Shown here piece after piece: positions 1 through 8,698 of a stretch of DNA of 64,000 nucleotides. The DNA comes from Clostridiales bacterium (GTDB lineage: Bacteria; Bacillota; Clostridia; Oscillospirales; Acutalibacteraceae): contig JAAWSO010000004.1 in the NCBI GenBank assembly GCA_022801595.1, positions 1 through 64,000 of the forward strand. Direction: 5' to 3'. The notes beneath the pieces are model-generated. The model did no database searches. It was not told the origin of the DNA and worked only from the letters and a program-made list of their open reading frames with translations. Position 1 is the stretch's first letter. Each line of letters starts with the position of its first letter. The translations under genes were made by a program, and so were the position numbers.

Positions 1-18
1 ACCACTATATATAGTGGT
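1..18. repeat. 18-bp perfect palindrome at window edge
   Basis: The first 18 bases read the same on both strands, with the half-site ACCACTATA. It lies downstream of the first minus-strand gene and has no T-run that would make it a convincing terminator. It could be an operator or half of a larger structure cut off by the window edge; its role cannot be judged from here. Confidence 0.4.
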
Positions 19-107
19 GTCTGAGAATTCCATATCAAATTATTCACGGTTTGTTAATTTTTGTAACCGTTAGAAGTCCCTTGATTTTGTCAGAAAATTC
101 ATCGGAA

Positions 108-581
108 TTAGGAGTTGGAATTTCTTTGAGAAGCTTTGATGCTCTGGCGCGCTTTCCGCAGCTCGGCCAGGCTTTCCGCAATTGCGTCGTCTGTCCGGCG
201 CATCAGGTCGTCTACATAGTCATTGGACGCCTTTTTCATCTCCCGGAATTTGGCTTGGGATTGGGTAATCAAGTCGTTGGCCCGCTCTTGGGCCTGTTTG
301 ACAATTTCCGTTTGGCTAATCATCTTCTTAGCCCGCTCTTCCGCGGAGCGGACGATGCCTTCCGCTTCTCTTTTGGCGTCTGCAATGATCTGAGCGCGGT
401 CCGCGACAATCGCCCTGGCTTGCCGAGTCTCTTGGGGCAGGTTTTCCCGCAGTTCATCCAGAATCGTCCGAACCTCGCCGCCGTCCACCACGGTGCGGCC
501 CCCGCTCATAGGCAGGCGCCATGCTTTCTCTACAAGATGATACAATTCGTCCATAAGTTCATCAATATTTCGATCGCTCAT
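108..581 (-). CDS. coiled-coil protein, DivIVA/ATP-synthase-b-like, function unknown
   Basis: This gene encodes 157 residues, very rich in Ala, Glu, Arg and Gln, with no signal peptide or membrane segment. Residues from about 55 to 145 look like a long amphipathic helix or coiled coil. It resembles small conserved Clostridia proteins often labelled ATPase-like or DivIVA-like, but I see no ATP-binding motif. The start ATG has a GGAGGATT ribosome site. It follows coaD by 18 bases and is probably the last gene of the rsmD-coaD transcript. A cytoplasmic scaffold or division-associated role is inference only. Confidence 0.7.
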   Translation of the reverse strand: MSDRNIDELMDELYHLVEKAWRLPMSGGRTVVDGGEVRTILDELRENLPQETRQARAIVADRAQIIADAKREAEGIVRSAEERAKKMISQTEIVKQAQERANDLITQSQAKFREMKKASNDYVDDLMRRTDDAIAESLAELRKARQSIKASQRNSNS

Positions 582-599
582 AACAAAATCCTCCTACGT

Positions 600-1106
600 T
601 TATTCTTTGTTACTGGGCTCCCGGTTATTCCGGGATAAACGTTCCTGAATTTCTTCCAGAATACAGGATGGCACAAAAGCCGAAATATCCCCACCAAAGC
701 TGGCCACCTGCTTGACCATACTGGAACTCAGAAACATGTACTCCGCACTGGTGGCAAGGAATAAGGTATCCAACATAGGGTTGAGTTTTTTGTTGGTCAG
801 CGCCATTTGGAATTCATATTCGAAATCCGACAGCGCCCGCAGCCCTTTGACAATCGCTGTGGCATTCCGCATCTTCGCATAATCGGCCAACAGCCCGTCA
901 AACGACACGATTTCAATATTTTCAATGCCATGGGCGGCTTTTTGGATCAGCTTCACCCGTTCGTCCGCAGTAAAGCTAAAATGCTTGTTGGGATTGACCA
1001 TCACTGCCACAATCAGCTTGTCAAACACTTTCATCGCACGGCTGATCACATCCAGATGGCCTAAGGTAACTGGATCAAAGCTGCCTGGATAAATTCCGAT
1101 TTTCAT
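600..1106 (-). CDS. coaD: phosphopantetheine adenylyltransferase CoaD
   Basis: CoaD transfers AMP from ATP to 4'-phosphopantetheine, the penultimate step of coenzyme A synthesis, in the cytosol. The 168-residue length is typical. The start ATG at 1104-1106 is chosen because the family N-terminus MKIGIYPGSFDP begins there; upstream in-frame codons lie inside rsmD and are unrelated. The nucleotidyltransferase T/HxGH motif appears as TLGH at about residues 15-18, and the C-terminal SSxxVKQ motif is present. The start overlaps the rsmD stop as ATGA, indicating translational coupling. Confidence 0.96.
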   Translation of the reverse strand: MKIGIYPGSFDPVTLGHLDVISRAMKVFDKLIVAVMVNPNKHFSFTADERVKLIQKAAHGIENIEIVSFDGLLADYAKMRNATAIVKGLRALSDFEYEFQMALTNKKLNPMLDTLFLATSAEYMFLSSSMVKQVASFGGDISAFVPSCILEEIQERLSRNNREPSNKE

Positions 1107-1654
1107 GACTCCATCACATCCTTGCGCCGATACATAGTCAAAGCGATTTTTCCATATCGATAAGACTTCACCGCAGCAAACCCACCGGCCTCCTGGGGCA
1201 ACTCTTCCCCAACTGGATGCTCGCACAAAATGGTACCGCCGGAGTTCATCACTTCGACCACCAAAGGAAGCGCTTTTTGCAGCAATCCCTGTCCATAGGG
1301 CGGGTCCAAAAACGCCAGGTCAAATTTTTTCCCTTTGCGTATCAGATAGGTCGAAAAATCCATGAAAACAATCTCCACGAAATCGCCAAACCCACAGTGG
1401 CGGACATTGCTGCGGATCACCTCGATGGACTCTTTGGAGGCGTCCACCAACACAGCATGATCCGCGCCACGGCTAATGGCTTCCAGGCCGATCTGTCCGC
1501 TTCCCGCAAACAAATCCAATACATTCCGCCCTTCCAAATCAAATTGGACAATATTAAATAGGGCTTCCTTAACCCGGTCGGAGGTTGGCCGCACTTGCTC
1601 CCCTTCCAGGGTGGTCAGCTTTTTTCCTCGGGCGCTTCCCGTAATAATCCGCAT
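1103..1654 (-). CDS. rsmD: 16S rRNA (guanine966-N2)-methyltransferase RsmD
   Basis: RsmD methylates the N2 of G966 in 16S rRNA using S-adenosylmethionine. The 183-residue protein begins MRIITGSARGKKL, as the family does, so the ATG at 1654 is preferred to one 30 bases upstream. The SAM-binding motif reads DLFAGSGQIGLEAISRGA, and the N6/N2-methylase catalytic motif is DPPY. It is coupled to coaD by a four-base overlap, the common Firmicutes arrangement. Confidence 0.95.
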   Translation of the reverse strand: MRIITGSARGKKLTTLEGEQVRPTSDRVKEALFNIVQFDLEGRNVLDLFAGSGQIGLEAISRGADHAVLVDASKESIEVIRSNVRHCGFGDFVEIVFMDFSTYLIRKGKKFDLAFLDPPYGQGLLQKALPLVVEVMNSGGTILCEHPVGEELPQEAGGFAAVKSYRYGKIALTMYRRKDVMES

Positions 1655-1838
1655 GCATTTCCCGCCTATCTTTTTGCGTATCAAAAATCATCATATTGTT
1701 TCATTATCGCACTATTTGTTCCAAATGTCAATTGCCGTCTCCGGTAAGCTACAAGAACAAGGGACAAATTTCCTGGATTTTTTACATCCATCCGCACGTC
1801 TTGGAATCCAGCCTTGCAAAGGTGATCGGCCAACTTTT

Positions 1839-3731
1839 CTATGATTCGTCAGACGGATGAAAGTAAGCGTATACCTTCCGCGCCGCTGGCTGGTTCATGG
1901 AAGGAGCCGCCGCTAATTCCTCCATCGTCGCATCCTGGATGGAGGATAGGGTGCGGAAATATTGGAACAATGCCGCCGCCCTTGTCTTCCCAATTCCAGG
2001 GATTTGAGTCAGCTCAGAAGCCAATGTTTTTTTCTTCCTCTGCTGGCGATGGTATCCGATGGCAAATCGGTGCACTTCGTCTTGAATCGTGGATACCAAC
2101 GTAAACGCCCGCCGGTGGGAATGAATGGAAATTTCTCCCCCATCGCCTGTGATGGCCCGGGTCCGGTGTTTGTCGTCCTTGACCATGCCGAATAACGGAA
2201 CATCCAGGCCAAAAGCTTCTAACACTGGCCGCACAGCAGCCACATGGCCTTTGCCGCCATCCAACAAAATCAGATCCGGCAATTGGCCGAACCCCTCTAC
2301 ATTGCCTTGCTCTTGATGAGAAACATATTCTCCAAATCTTCTTTGAATCACTTCCCGCATGGAAGCATAGTCATCCTGACCCTCAAAGCCTTTGATTTTG
2401 AATTTCCGATAATCGGATTTCAGCGGTTTACCATTCTGAAAGACCACCATTCCCGCCACATTTTCTCCTCCGGCTAAATTGGAAATGTCATAGGATTCAA
2501 TGCGGATGGGCGGATGGGCCAGGCCTAGCAAACGGGAAAGCTCGTCCAAGGCAGAGGTCTCCTTTCCACTCCTTCCAGCAGACTGGGCCAAATGCTCGGC
2601 AGCATTGTTCCGGCACATCTCTGTAAGCTGGGCTTGCTCACCTCGCTGGGGAACAAGAATACTCACTTTTCGTCCTGCTTTTTTCGTCAGCCATTCCTCC
2701 AGCAAAGGCGTGTCGGCAGCTTCCCCATCCAAAGAAATTTTCGGAGGAATCTGATCCCGTATGGAGTAATACTGTTCCAGAAATTCCTCCCGGGCCTGCT
2801 CCATATCTCCAATCTCCCCCAGCAGAAAGGTTTCCCGATCATACAAGCGTCCACTGTGAAAACGGAACACTTCCGCACATGCCACGGTGCGTCCCTCTGC
2901 ATTGCTGCCTTGCGCCAGAGCAATGACATCCTGTTCCTGAACCTTAAACGAAACCACCTTTTGCTTTTCCGCCACCTTTTTGATGGCCGAAATCCGATCC
3001 CGAATTTTAGCGGCGCGTTCAAATTCCAACGCTTCTGCCGCTTCATCCATCTTTTCCGTCAACAACTTTAAAGAAGCGCTGCTGCCCCCCTGGAGAAACT
3101 CAACGGCTTCCTGGACGCTTTCCCGGTATTCTTTCTCGTTGATATGCCCACGGCAAGGCGCGCAGCACTGTTTAATATAATAATTGAGGCAGGGCCGGCC
3201 TTTGCCCATCTCTTGGGGAAAACGACGATTGCACGATGGCAATCGAAAAATCTTTCGGACTTCATCCACGGACTCCCGCACTGCCCAGGAGCTGATAAAC
3301 GGGCCGATATACTGGGCGCCGTCATCTTCCTTCACCTCATTGCCTTTCGCTTCGGTGATTTTGGACCAAGGACCTTTACTGATTTTGATATAATGATAGC
3401 CTTTGTCATCCTTGAGCAAAATATTATACTTTGGGTTATGCTGTTTAATCAGGCTGCATTCCAGTATCAAAGCTTCGAATTCACTATCCGTAATGATGGT
3501 TTCAAAATCCTCCACCTGGCTGACCATCCGGCGCACTTTTTCATCATGGTTTTTATCCGAGCCGAAATATTGGCTGACCCGGTTCTTCAGCGCTTTCGCT
3601 TTGCCCACATAAATAATCCGGCCACTGGCGTCGCGCATGAGGTAAACGCCGGGCTGCAGCGGTAGACGCATCGCTTTTTTTCGCAACTGCGCCCGTTTAT
3701 CCTGGCTGCTTTCTTTGAATATGACATCCAT
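1839..3731 (-). CDS. uvrC: excinuclease ABC subunit C (UvrC)
   Basis: UvrC makes both incisions around bulky DNA lesions after UvrA/UvrB recognition. The 630-residue protein shows the GIY-YIG nuclease at the N-terminus (about residues 27-55), the UVR UvrB-binding helix pair near residues 205-245, the RNase-H-like 5' incision domain with the motif ESYDISNLAGG, and a C-terminal helix-hairpin-helix (TQIPGIGKTRAAALF). The start has an AAAGGAGG ribosome site. It is not tightly linked to the neighbouring ptsH, which ends in a terminator just upstream. Confidence 0.97.
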   Translation of the reverse strand: MDVIFKESSQDKRAQLRKKAMRLPLQPGVYLMRDASGRIIYVGKAKALKNRVSQYFGSDKNHDEKVRRMVSQVEDFETIITDSEFEALILECSLIKQHNPKYNILLKDDKGYHYIKISKGPWSKITEAKGNEVKEDDGAQYIGPFISSWAVRESVDEVRKIFRLPSCNRRFPQEMGKGRPCLNYYIKQCCAPCRGHINEKEYRESVQEAVEFLQGGSSASLKLLTEKMDEAAEALEFERAAKIRDRISAIKKVAEKQKVVSFKVQEQDVIALAQGSNAEGRTVACAEVFRFHSGRLYDRETFLLGEIGDMEQAREEFLEQYYSIRDQIPPKISLDGEAADTPLLEEWLTKKAGRKVSILVPQRGEQAQLTEMCRNNAAEHLAQSAGRSGKETSALDELSRLLGLAHPPIRIESYDISNLAGGENVAGMVVFQNGKPLKSDYRKFKIKGFEGQDDYASMREVIQRRFGEYVSHQEQGNVEGFGQLPDLILLDGGKGHVAAVRPVLEAFGLDVPLFGMVKDDKHRTRAITGDGGEISIHSHRRAFTLVSTIQDEVHRFAIGYHRQQRKKKTLASELTQIPGIGKTRAAALFQYFRTLSSIQDATMEELAAAPSMNQPAARKVYAYFHPSDES

Positions 3732-3796
3732 TCTGTTCCTCCTTTCTGCTTGTCATTCCATATCGTCTTTGCCAAAGGGGAAAATATCCTGAATAA

Positions 3797-3821
3797 CAAA
3801 AAAACACCGCCTCATGCGGTG
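3797..3821 (-). terminator. rho-independent terminator of ptsH
   Basis: On the minus strand a CACCGC/GCGGTG stem with a five-base loop is followed by a run of seven T. It lies about 45 bases past the ptsH stop and before uvrC. Confidence 0.85.
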
Positions 3822-3864
3822 CTTTGCTGGAACACAGGGCGTTTCTTCCCCCATTAACATGTGA

Positions 3865-4128
3865 TTACTCAGCAAAACCGGACTCTACCAAACGAATCAG
3901 GCCATCCACAGCGTTTTGCTCATCAGTGCCGTCGGCAATGATCTTAATATTGGTGCCGCCTACAATACCCAGGGACAAAACGCCCAGCAGGCTCTTTGCA
4001 TTCACGCGTCTTTCTTCTTTTTCCACCCAGATAGAAGATTTGAATTCATTCGCTTTTTGAATGAAAAAGGTGGCTGGGCGGGCGTGCAATCCAACCTGGT
4101 TTTGCACAGTAACTTCTTTTACGTACAT
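3865..4128 (-). CDS. ptsH: phosphocarrier protein HPr
   Basis: HPr carries phosphate from enzyme I to the sugar-specific EIIA proteins of the phosphotransferase system. The 87-residue protein has His15 in GLHARPA and Ser46 in NAKSLLGVLSLG, the target of HPr kinase in Firmicutes, so both the catalytic and the catabolite-repression functions look intact and it is not a Crh-type paralogue. The ATG at 4128 is preferred over a GTG 12 bases upstream because the AGGAGTG ribosome site fits it. The gene stands alone, without ptsI, between its own promoter and terminator. Confidence 0.92.
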   Translation of the reverse strand: MYVKEVTVQNQVGLHARPATFFIQKANEFKSSIWVEKEERRVNAKSLLGVLSLGIVGGTNIKIIADGTDEQNAVDGLIRLVESGFAE

Positions 4129-4429
4129 AACTCCATTCACTCCTATAGATAATTCTTCAATAAACGGAACACAGCTTCCAGCGCCTATGAGGATGGAACC
4201 TGCGTTTGTTAGCTTAATTCATTCCAAGATTTAGCCTTATTATAACACAATTTGTAGCAAGGTCAACAAACCAAAAAGAAAATTGAGAAAGTTTGGATTG
4301 ATGACCGATTCCACCATTTTCGACACCGGTCCATTTGTGCATATTACCATAAATGTGGAAAACTTTTATACGGACTTACTAGCATAAACTGAGCATTTTT
4401 CCCATTATATGCCAGTAGTGTGTATTTGA
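4129..4429. other. intergenic region between ptsH and trmD
   Basis: This 301-base gap holds the ptsH promoter (4239-4266) and a leader of about 100 bases with no riboswitch class that I recognise. Between 4267 and 4429 I see only weak, imperfect inverted repeats (for example near 4331-4362) that could end trmD transcription, and no credible gene. Confidence 0.5.
4239..4266 (-). promoter_or_regulatory. sigma-A-type promoter for ptsH
   Basis: On the minus strand TTGACC and TATAAT are separated by 16 bases. The -10 box is a perfect consensus and the predicted start gives a leader of roughly 100 bases before ptsH. Confidence 0.75.
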
Positions 4430-5179
4430 TTATGAAGTTCTGGAATCGGAACTTTTCTTCCATTGTTCTAAAAAAGCAAGATCCTGCGCGGTTAATTGGG
4501 CGGTTTCCAACAGATCCGGCCGATTTTCCGCTGTTCGGATCAGGGATTGCTGCCGCCGCCAAGCGTCAATTTTAGCATGGTGGCCATTGAGCAATACTTC
4601 CGGGGTCTCTTTGCCACGCCAATTGGATGGACGGGTATAATGGGGATACTCCAAAAGGCCATGATAATGACTCTCCTCTTCAAAGCAGATATCCTCCGCC
4701 AACACGCCGGGCAGCATGCGGCAAACCGCATCTGCCATCACCAGCCCAGGCAGTTCGCCGCCAGTCAGGACATAATCCCCAATGGAAATTTGTTCATCTA
4801 CAAATTCCTCCAGAACCCGTTCGTCTACTCCTTCATAATGCCCACATAGAATAGCAATATTCTCCAACCGCGCCAATTCCTTGACTTTTTGCTGAGTCAG
4901 TACGGTACCCAAGGGGGACATATAGATGAAATGCGGTTTTTTTCCAAGCTGAGCGATCAAATTCTCAATGCATAGGGCAATCGGCTCTGCCATCATCAAC
5001 ATCCCCTTGCCGCCGCCAAAGGGAGAGTCGTCAATCCGGTTGTGCTTATTATTGGCAAAATCACGGATTTGATGGCAATGAATTTCCACTGCCCCCTTTT
5101 TTTGGGCGCGCCCGATGATGCTTTCTCCCATCACTGCAGCGCACATTTCTGGAAACAAAGTTAAAAAGTCAATCCGCAT
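4430..5179 (-). CDS. trmD: tRNA (guanine37-N1)-methyltransferase TrmD
   Basis: TrmD methylates G37 of tRNAs with a C or A at position 36 and so prevents +1 frameshifting. The 249-residue protein starts MRIDFLTLFPEM and carries the SPOUT trefoil-knot segments YEGVDERV and DYVLTGGELP. The ATG at 5179 is preferred; an in-frame TTG six bases upstream is possible. The gene overlaps the end of rimM by 11 bases, the usual rimM-trmD coupling. Confidence 0.96.
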   Translation of the reverse strand: MRIDFLTLFPEMCAAVMGESIIGRAQKKGAVEIHCHQIRDFANNKHNRIDDSPFGGGKGMLMMAEPIALCIENLIAQLGKKPHFIYMSPLGTVLTQQKVKELARLENIAILCGHYEGVDERVLEEFVDEQISIGDYVLTGGELPGLVMADAVCRMLPGVLAEDICFEEESHYHGLLEYPHYTRPSNWRGKETPEVLLNGHHAKIDAWRRQQSLIRTAENRPDLLETAQLTAQDLAFLEQWKKSSDSRTS

Positions 5180-5684
5180 CCTCAAAAATCCCCTTTATCG
5201 GCCGGATCCGCATGGTGCGCCCTTCAATGTCTGTTTCCAGCACTACCTGGTCAATCACCGGGATCAGATAATCCTTTTTGTCTGCGTCGGTGATCTGATA
5301 CACATCATTGGCTCCGGTCTTATATACATCTGTGAGGGTACCGTAGCACCGGTCGGTATCCGCATCATAAACGGTCAGCCCGATCAGATCGGTAATAAAA
5401 TACCGTCCTTCCGGCAGTTTCGCGTCTGTGCGTTTGAAATGGAGCACCTTTCCCCGCATAGCGTCCCCCTGCTCGATGGACGTCACCCCTTCCAGTGTAA
5501 CGAGCAATAGGGATTTGTGGACACGGCTGGACTGGATGGAATAAGCGATGGTTCCATCCTGGTTATAGAACGTCGAAAACTGGAGTAAAAACTGGGCGGA
5601 GTCGCACCAAGGCTCCAACCGCAACTCTCCACGCACCCCATGGGTCCCGACAATCCGTCCTGCTTCTAAATATTCCTTCCGCAT
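5169..5684 (-). CDS. rimM: 16S rRNA processing/30S maturation factor RimM
   Basis: RimM helps assemble the 30S head around ribosomal protein S19. The 171-residue length is typical. The N-terminal beta-barrel motif GRIVGTHGVRGELRLEP is clear and the C-terminal PRC-barrel region spans about residues 95-170. It lies just after a terminator that follows khpA, so rimM-trmD may depend on readthrough, and it overlaps trmD. Confidence 0.94.
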   Translation of the reverse strand: MRKEYLEAGRIVGTHGVRGELRLEPWCDSAQFLLQFSTFYNQDGTIAYSIQSSRVHKSLLLVTLEGVTSIEQGDAMRGKVLHFKRTDAKLPEGRYFITDLIGLTVYDADTDRCYGTLTDVYKTGANDVYQITDADKKDYLIPVIDQVVLETDIEGRTMRIRPIKGIFEDAD

Positions 5685-5706
5685 CGTTTTGCACCCCTTT
5701 GCTTAA

Positions 5707-5740
5707 CAAAAAGCTGTAACACAGGATGTTACAGCTTTTT
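5707..5740. terminator. bidirectional-looking terminator between khpA and rimM
   Basis: A perfect stem (AAAAAGCTGTAAC against GTTACAGCTTTTT) with a seven-base loop lies just past the khpA stop. A/T runs flank both sides. In the khpA direction it would end or attenuate transcription before rimM-trmD. Confidence 0.8.
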
Positions 5741-5746
5741 GCTTAT

Positions 5747-5980
5747 TTAATCAATTTCTACTGCGATTTTCCCATTCTGGTGGGTCGCAACCGCCCGCAT
5801 CACCACACGGATCGCCTTGGCAATGCGTCCTTGTTTGCCGATTACACGCCCCATGTCGGACTCCGTCACATGGAGATGATATACCACAAGTCCATCTGCG
5901 TCTGGCTCGTCCACCTTCACCTCAACGGCTTCGGGATGCTCAACCAGCCCTTTCGCAATGGTTGTCAGCAATTCTTTCAT
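5747..5980 (-). CDS. khpA: KH-domain RNA-binding protein KhpA (YlqC)
   Basis: This 77-residue single KH-domain protein contains the motif GRVIGKQGRIAKAIRVVMRA, with the GxxG loop GKQG. In Firmicutes KhpA binds RNA, pairs with KhpB (Jag), and affects cell elongation and small-RNA biology. It sits 17 bases downstream of rpsP, the conserved rpsP-khpA order, and is followed by a strong terminator. Confidence 0.94.
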   Translation of the reverse strand: MKELLTTIAKGLVEHPEAVEVKVDEPDADGLVVYHLHVTESDMGRVIGKQGRIAKAIRVVMRAVATHQNGKIAVEID

Positions 5981-5997
5981 GATTCCCTCTCAACGGC

Positions 5998-6240
5998 TTA
6001 CAGAACACCGTGTTTCTTAAACAAAGCTTTTACGGTATCGGTTGGTTGGGCGCCGTTTTTCATCCAGGTTTTGACTTTGTCAGCGTCTACCTTTACCTCA
6101 GAAGGCTCTTTCAGTGGGTTGTAGAAACCAATTTCCTCAATGAAACGACCGTCTCTTGGGAAACGGGAATCCGCTACTACAATCCGATAAAAAGGAGCTT
6201 TTTTTGCACCCATTCTACGAAGTCTGATTTTTACTGCCAT
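5998..6240 (-). CDS. rpsP: 30S ribosomal protein S16
   Basis: S16 is an early-binding protein of the small ribosomal subunit body. The 80-residue protein starts [11 protein letters not shown] and contains the family signature YRIVVADSR; the ATG at 6240 is chosen because a GGAGG site lies seven bases upstream, whereas five extra in-frame codons upstream are not part of the family. It lies between ffh and khpA in the classical order. Confidence 0.96.
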   Translation of the reverse strand: MAVKIRLRRMGAKKAPFYRIVVADSRFPRDGRFIEEIGFYNPLKEPSEVKVDADKVKTWMKNGAQPTDTVKALFKKHGVL

Positions 6241-6326
6241 GATTCTTTCCTCCAAATAAATCCAAAATAATAAAAATATTTATCTTCACCAGCCAGTCAA
6301 TCCCTGGTTGGATGAATACAATGGGA

Positions 6327-7673
6327 TTAAAACGGCATTCCGCCGGGCATACCGGGCATGCCGTAATTCATGCGGCGTTTGCCCTTTTTGTTGCGGATGG
6401 AACGCATCATCTTTTGAGTCTGCTCAAACTGACGGAGCAATCGGTTCACATCCTCCACCTTCATCCCGCTGCCTGCGGCAATCCGGCGTTTCCGAGACGG
6501 ATTGATGATCGCTGGTTTGCGGCGTTCTTCCTCCGTCATGGAGAGGATAATAGCCTCCAGACGATCCACTTGCCGGTCGTCCACGTCCATATCCTTAAGC
6601 TGGTTTCCCACACCGGGCAGCTTGGCCAGCACCGACTTAATCGGGCCCATTTTTCGGACTTGAGCGAACTGAGTCAGCATATCGTTGAGATCAAATTTAT
6701 TGTGGATGATTTTTTTCGCCGCTTCCGCCGCCTCTTTTTCATCCATTTTATTTTGCGCGTCCTCAATCAAGCTGAGCACGTCACCCATACCTAAAATACG
6801 AGAAGCCATCCGCTCCGGGTGGAATACTTCAATATCGTCCAGCTTTTCTCCGATACCGGCAAACTTGATCGGCTTTCCGGTCACAGCGCGGACAGACAAT
6901 GCTGCGCCGCCGCGGGTATCGCCGTCCAGCTTGGTCAGGATCACACCGGTGATGGTCAACATCTCATCGAAGGTTTTGGCCACGTTCACCGCTTCCTGAC
7001 CAGTCATGGAGTCCACCACCAGCAGGATTTCATCGGGCACAACCGCTTCCTTGATATCCTTCAGCTCATCCATCAATGCCTCGTCAATTTGTAGACGGCC
7101 GGCAGTATCAATCATCACGATATCGTTGCCGTAATCCTTGGCATGCCGGATAGCAGCTTTACAGATCTCCACCGGATTCTGGGTACCCTGTTCAAACACC
7201 GGAACCCCAGCCTGGGAACCCACCACCTGGAGCTGTTTAATCGCAGCTGGACGGTAAATATCACAAGCGACCAGCATCGGGCGGTGGCCCTTAGCCTTGA
7301 ACATTTTTGCCAGCTTCGCCGCATGGGTCGTTTTACCCGCGCCCTGCAAGCCGCAAAGCATAATCACAGTAGGCGGTTTGGAGGCAAACTCAATCCTTGC
7401 CTGTTCGCCGCCCATCAGGTTGGTCAGTTCTTCATCCACAATCTTGACCACCATTTGGCCCGGCGTCAAGCTCTCCATCACGGCGGTGCCAATGGCGCGC
7501 TCCGTTACTGTATTGGTAAAATCCTTAGCAACCTTATAGTTTACGTCAGCCTCCAGCAAGGCCAAGCGTACTTCACGCATGGCTTCCCGGACGTCGTTTT
7601 CATTCAGCTTGCCCTTGGAACGAAGCCGTTTAAACGAATTAGCCAGTTTATCGGCAAGTCCTTCAAATGCCAA
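6327..7673 (-). CDS. ffh: signal recognition particle GTPase Ffh
   Basis: Ffh binds signal sequences and 4.5S RNA and delivers ribosomes to the membrane receptor FtsY. The 448-residue protein shows the N domain, the G domain with P-loop GLQGAGKTTHAAKLA, DTAGRLQ and TKLDGDTRGG motifs, and the Met-rich M domain with the RNA-binding segment RKRRIAAGSG. The tail ends in a Met/Gly-Pro repeat. The start codon is TTG with an AAGGAG ribosome site nine bases upstream. It follows ylxM by 30 bases. Confidence 0.97.
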   Translation of the reverse strand: MAFEGLADKLANSFKRLRSKGKLNENDVREAMREVRLALLEADVNYKVAKDFTNTVTERAIGTAVMESLTPGQMVVKIVDEELTNLMGGEQARIEFASKPPTVIMLCGLQGAGKTTHAAKLAKMFKAKGHRPMLVACDIYRPAAIKQLQVVGSQAGVPVFEQGTQNPVEICKAAIRHAKDYGNDIVMIDTAGRLQIDEALMDELKDIKEAVVPDEILLVVDSMTGQEAVNVAKTFDEMLTITGVILTKLDGDTRGGAALSVRAVTGKPIKFAGIGEKLDDIEVFHPERMASRILGMGDVLSLIEDAQNKMDEKEAAEAAKKIIHNKFDLNDMLTQFAQVRKMGPIKSVLAKLPGVGNQLKDMDVDDRQVDRLEAIILSMTEEERRKPAIINPSRKRRIAAGSGMKVEDVNRLLRQFEQTQKMMRSIRNKKGKRRMNYGMPGMPGGMPF

Positions 7674-7703
7674 AGGGAACCACTCCTTTCCTCGCGTCTA
7701 TGC

Positions 7704-8066
7704 TCAATCGCACAGGGACTGGGCGATTTCCATGATACACCGGACATTTTGTTCAATCTCTGGGGATTGGGCCGTCAGGCTATTGTACTCTTGAATGTAC
7801 ACCGCCGCAAAATGGATCTGTTCCAACCCCGCTTTCATTTCCCGAAAACGTCGGGCTAAGCCCAGGCGTTCCTCCATATCAAACAATTGAGCTTCCGCCC
7901 GTTTGATGGAATCCCGCACCCCCTGCCGGGTGATCCCTTCATTGGCGGCAATTTCCGCCAGGGATAAGTCGTCGTTATAATAGTATTCAATAACCTCGCG
8001 CTGCTTATCGGTCAGCATACTGCCATAGAAATCAAGAAGAAAGGAAATTTCAAGATTTTTTGCCAT
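7704..8066 (-). CDS. ylxM: YlxM family helix-turn-helix protein
   Basis: This 120-residue protein of the UPF0122/YlxM family resembles sigma region 4: the segment LSLAEIAANEGITRQGVRDSI at about residues 34-54 is a helix-turn-helix. YlxM is encoded before ffh in many Gram-positive bacteria and has been linked to the SRP pathway. The start has an AGGAGGGG site. It is the first gene of the ffh-rpsP-khpA transcript driven by the promoter at 8135-8163. Confidence 0.92.
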   Translation of the reverse strand: MAKNLEISFLLDFYGSMLTDKQREVIEYYYNDDLSLAEIAANEGITRQGVRDSIKRAEAQLFDMEERLGLARRFREMKAGLEQIHFAAVYIQEYNSLTAQSPEIEQNVRCIMEIAQSLCD

Positions 8067-8134
8067 CGCCGTTCCCCTCCTGGCATCCCTGTTTTTGCTG
8101 TTTCGCTGTAAAGCATTTCCCTTTACAGTTTGTA

Positions 8135-8163
8135 ATTATATAATATCAATCTGGAAAAGTCAA
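8135..8163 (-). promoter_or_regulatory. sigma-A promoter for ylxM-ffh-rpsP-khpA
   Basis: On the minus strand TTGACT and a consensus TATAAT are separated by exactly 17 bases, with start expected near 8128. The leader before ylxM is about 60 bases. Confidence 0.85.
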
Positions 8164-8256
8164 GGTTTATTTCCTCCAAAAAAACAATAATTTTAAAATT
8201 CTTTTCCGCCGTCCATTTCTGCTCTGAAATTTCCCCTATTTTTTCCTTTTTTCTAC

Positions 8257-8294
8257 AAAAAAAGCACCCTGGAATCCAAAAAGATCCCAGGGTG
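8257..8294 (-). terminator. rho-independent terminator after the DUF6483-type gene
   Basis: On the minus strand an eight-base CACCCTGG/CCAGGGTG stem with a 14-base loop is followed by a T-run (TTTTTTTG). It lies 10 bases past the stop of the gene at 8304-8675 and insulates the ylxM promoter. Confidence 0.85.
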
Positions 8295-8303
8295 AGCAAA
8301 CCC

Positions 8304-8675
8304 TTAAAGAGGCATCACCAAGCCATATATGGATGCAATATCTTGCAAGCCTTCCTCAATTTCCTCCCTAGTAAAATTATGAGAAATCAAGTAATCATCC
8401 TCCATAGCGTCTAACTGCGCAAAAAAATCAATGGCCAGTTCTAAATACTTCGTATTGTTTGGGTCGATCTCATCAAACAACAAGTTCTCCGCCTGGTTGA
8501 TTTCGCCATTCCGGGTCAGCCGATCCAGTTCCTCATACAAGGTATCCGTCGGGCCATAGGGCGCGCCATCCGGCGGAAGCTGATATTTCACCAAATCCTT
8601 TTTGAACATGGTGCGGGACAAAAATTGAAGTTCGTTTTGAATCTGCCGTTTGGTATTGTCTTGTTTAAACATCAT
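8304..8675 (-). CDS. DUF6483-type protein of unknown function
   Basis: This 123-residue acidic, soluble, mostly helical protein has no cysteine pairs, signal peptide or catalytic motif that I recognise. It resembles the Clostridia family DUF6483 (recognised by eye, not searched); no function is known. Two adjacent ATG codons (8675 and 8672) share a GAGAGG ribosome site. It is 23 bases downstream of mutS2 and ends in a strong terminator, so it is probably co-transcribed with mutS2. Confidence 0.75.
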   Translation of the reverse strand: MMFKQDNTKRQIQNELQFLSRTMFKKDLVKYQLPPDGAPYGPTDTLYEELDRLTRNGEINQAENLLFDEIDPNNTKYLELAIDFFAQLDAMEDDYLISHNFTREEIEEGLQDIASIYGLVMPL

Positions 8676-8698
8676 GGATTTCCTCTCTACCTATACCG

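Noticed and set aside
1107-1226. N-terminal extension of coaD
   Set aside because: The extra 40 codons overlap rsmD, have no ribosome site and precede the conserved MKIGIYPGSFDP start.
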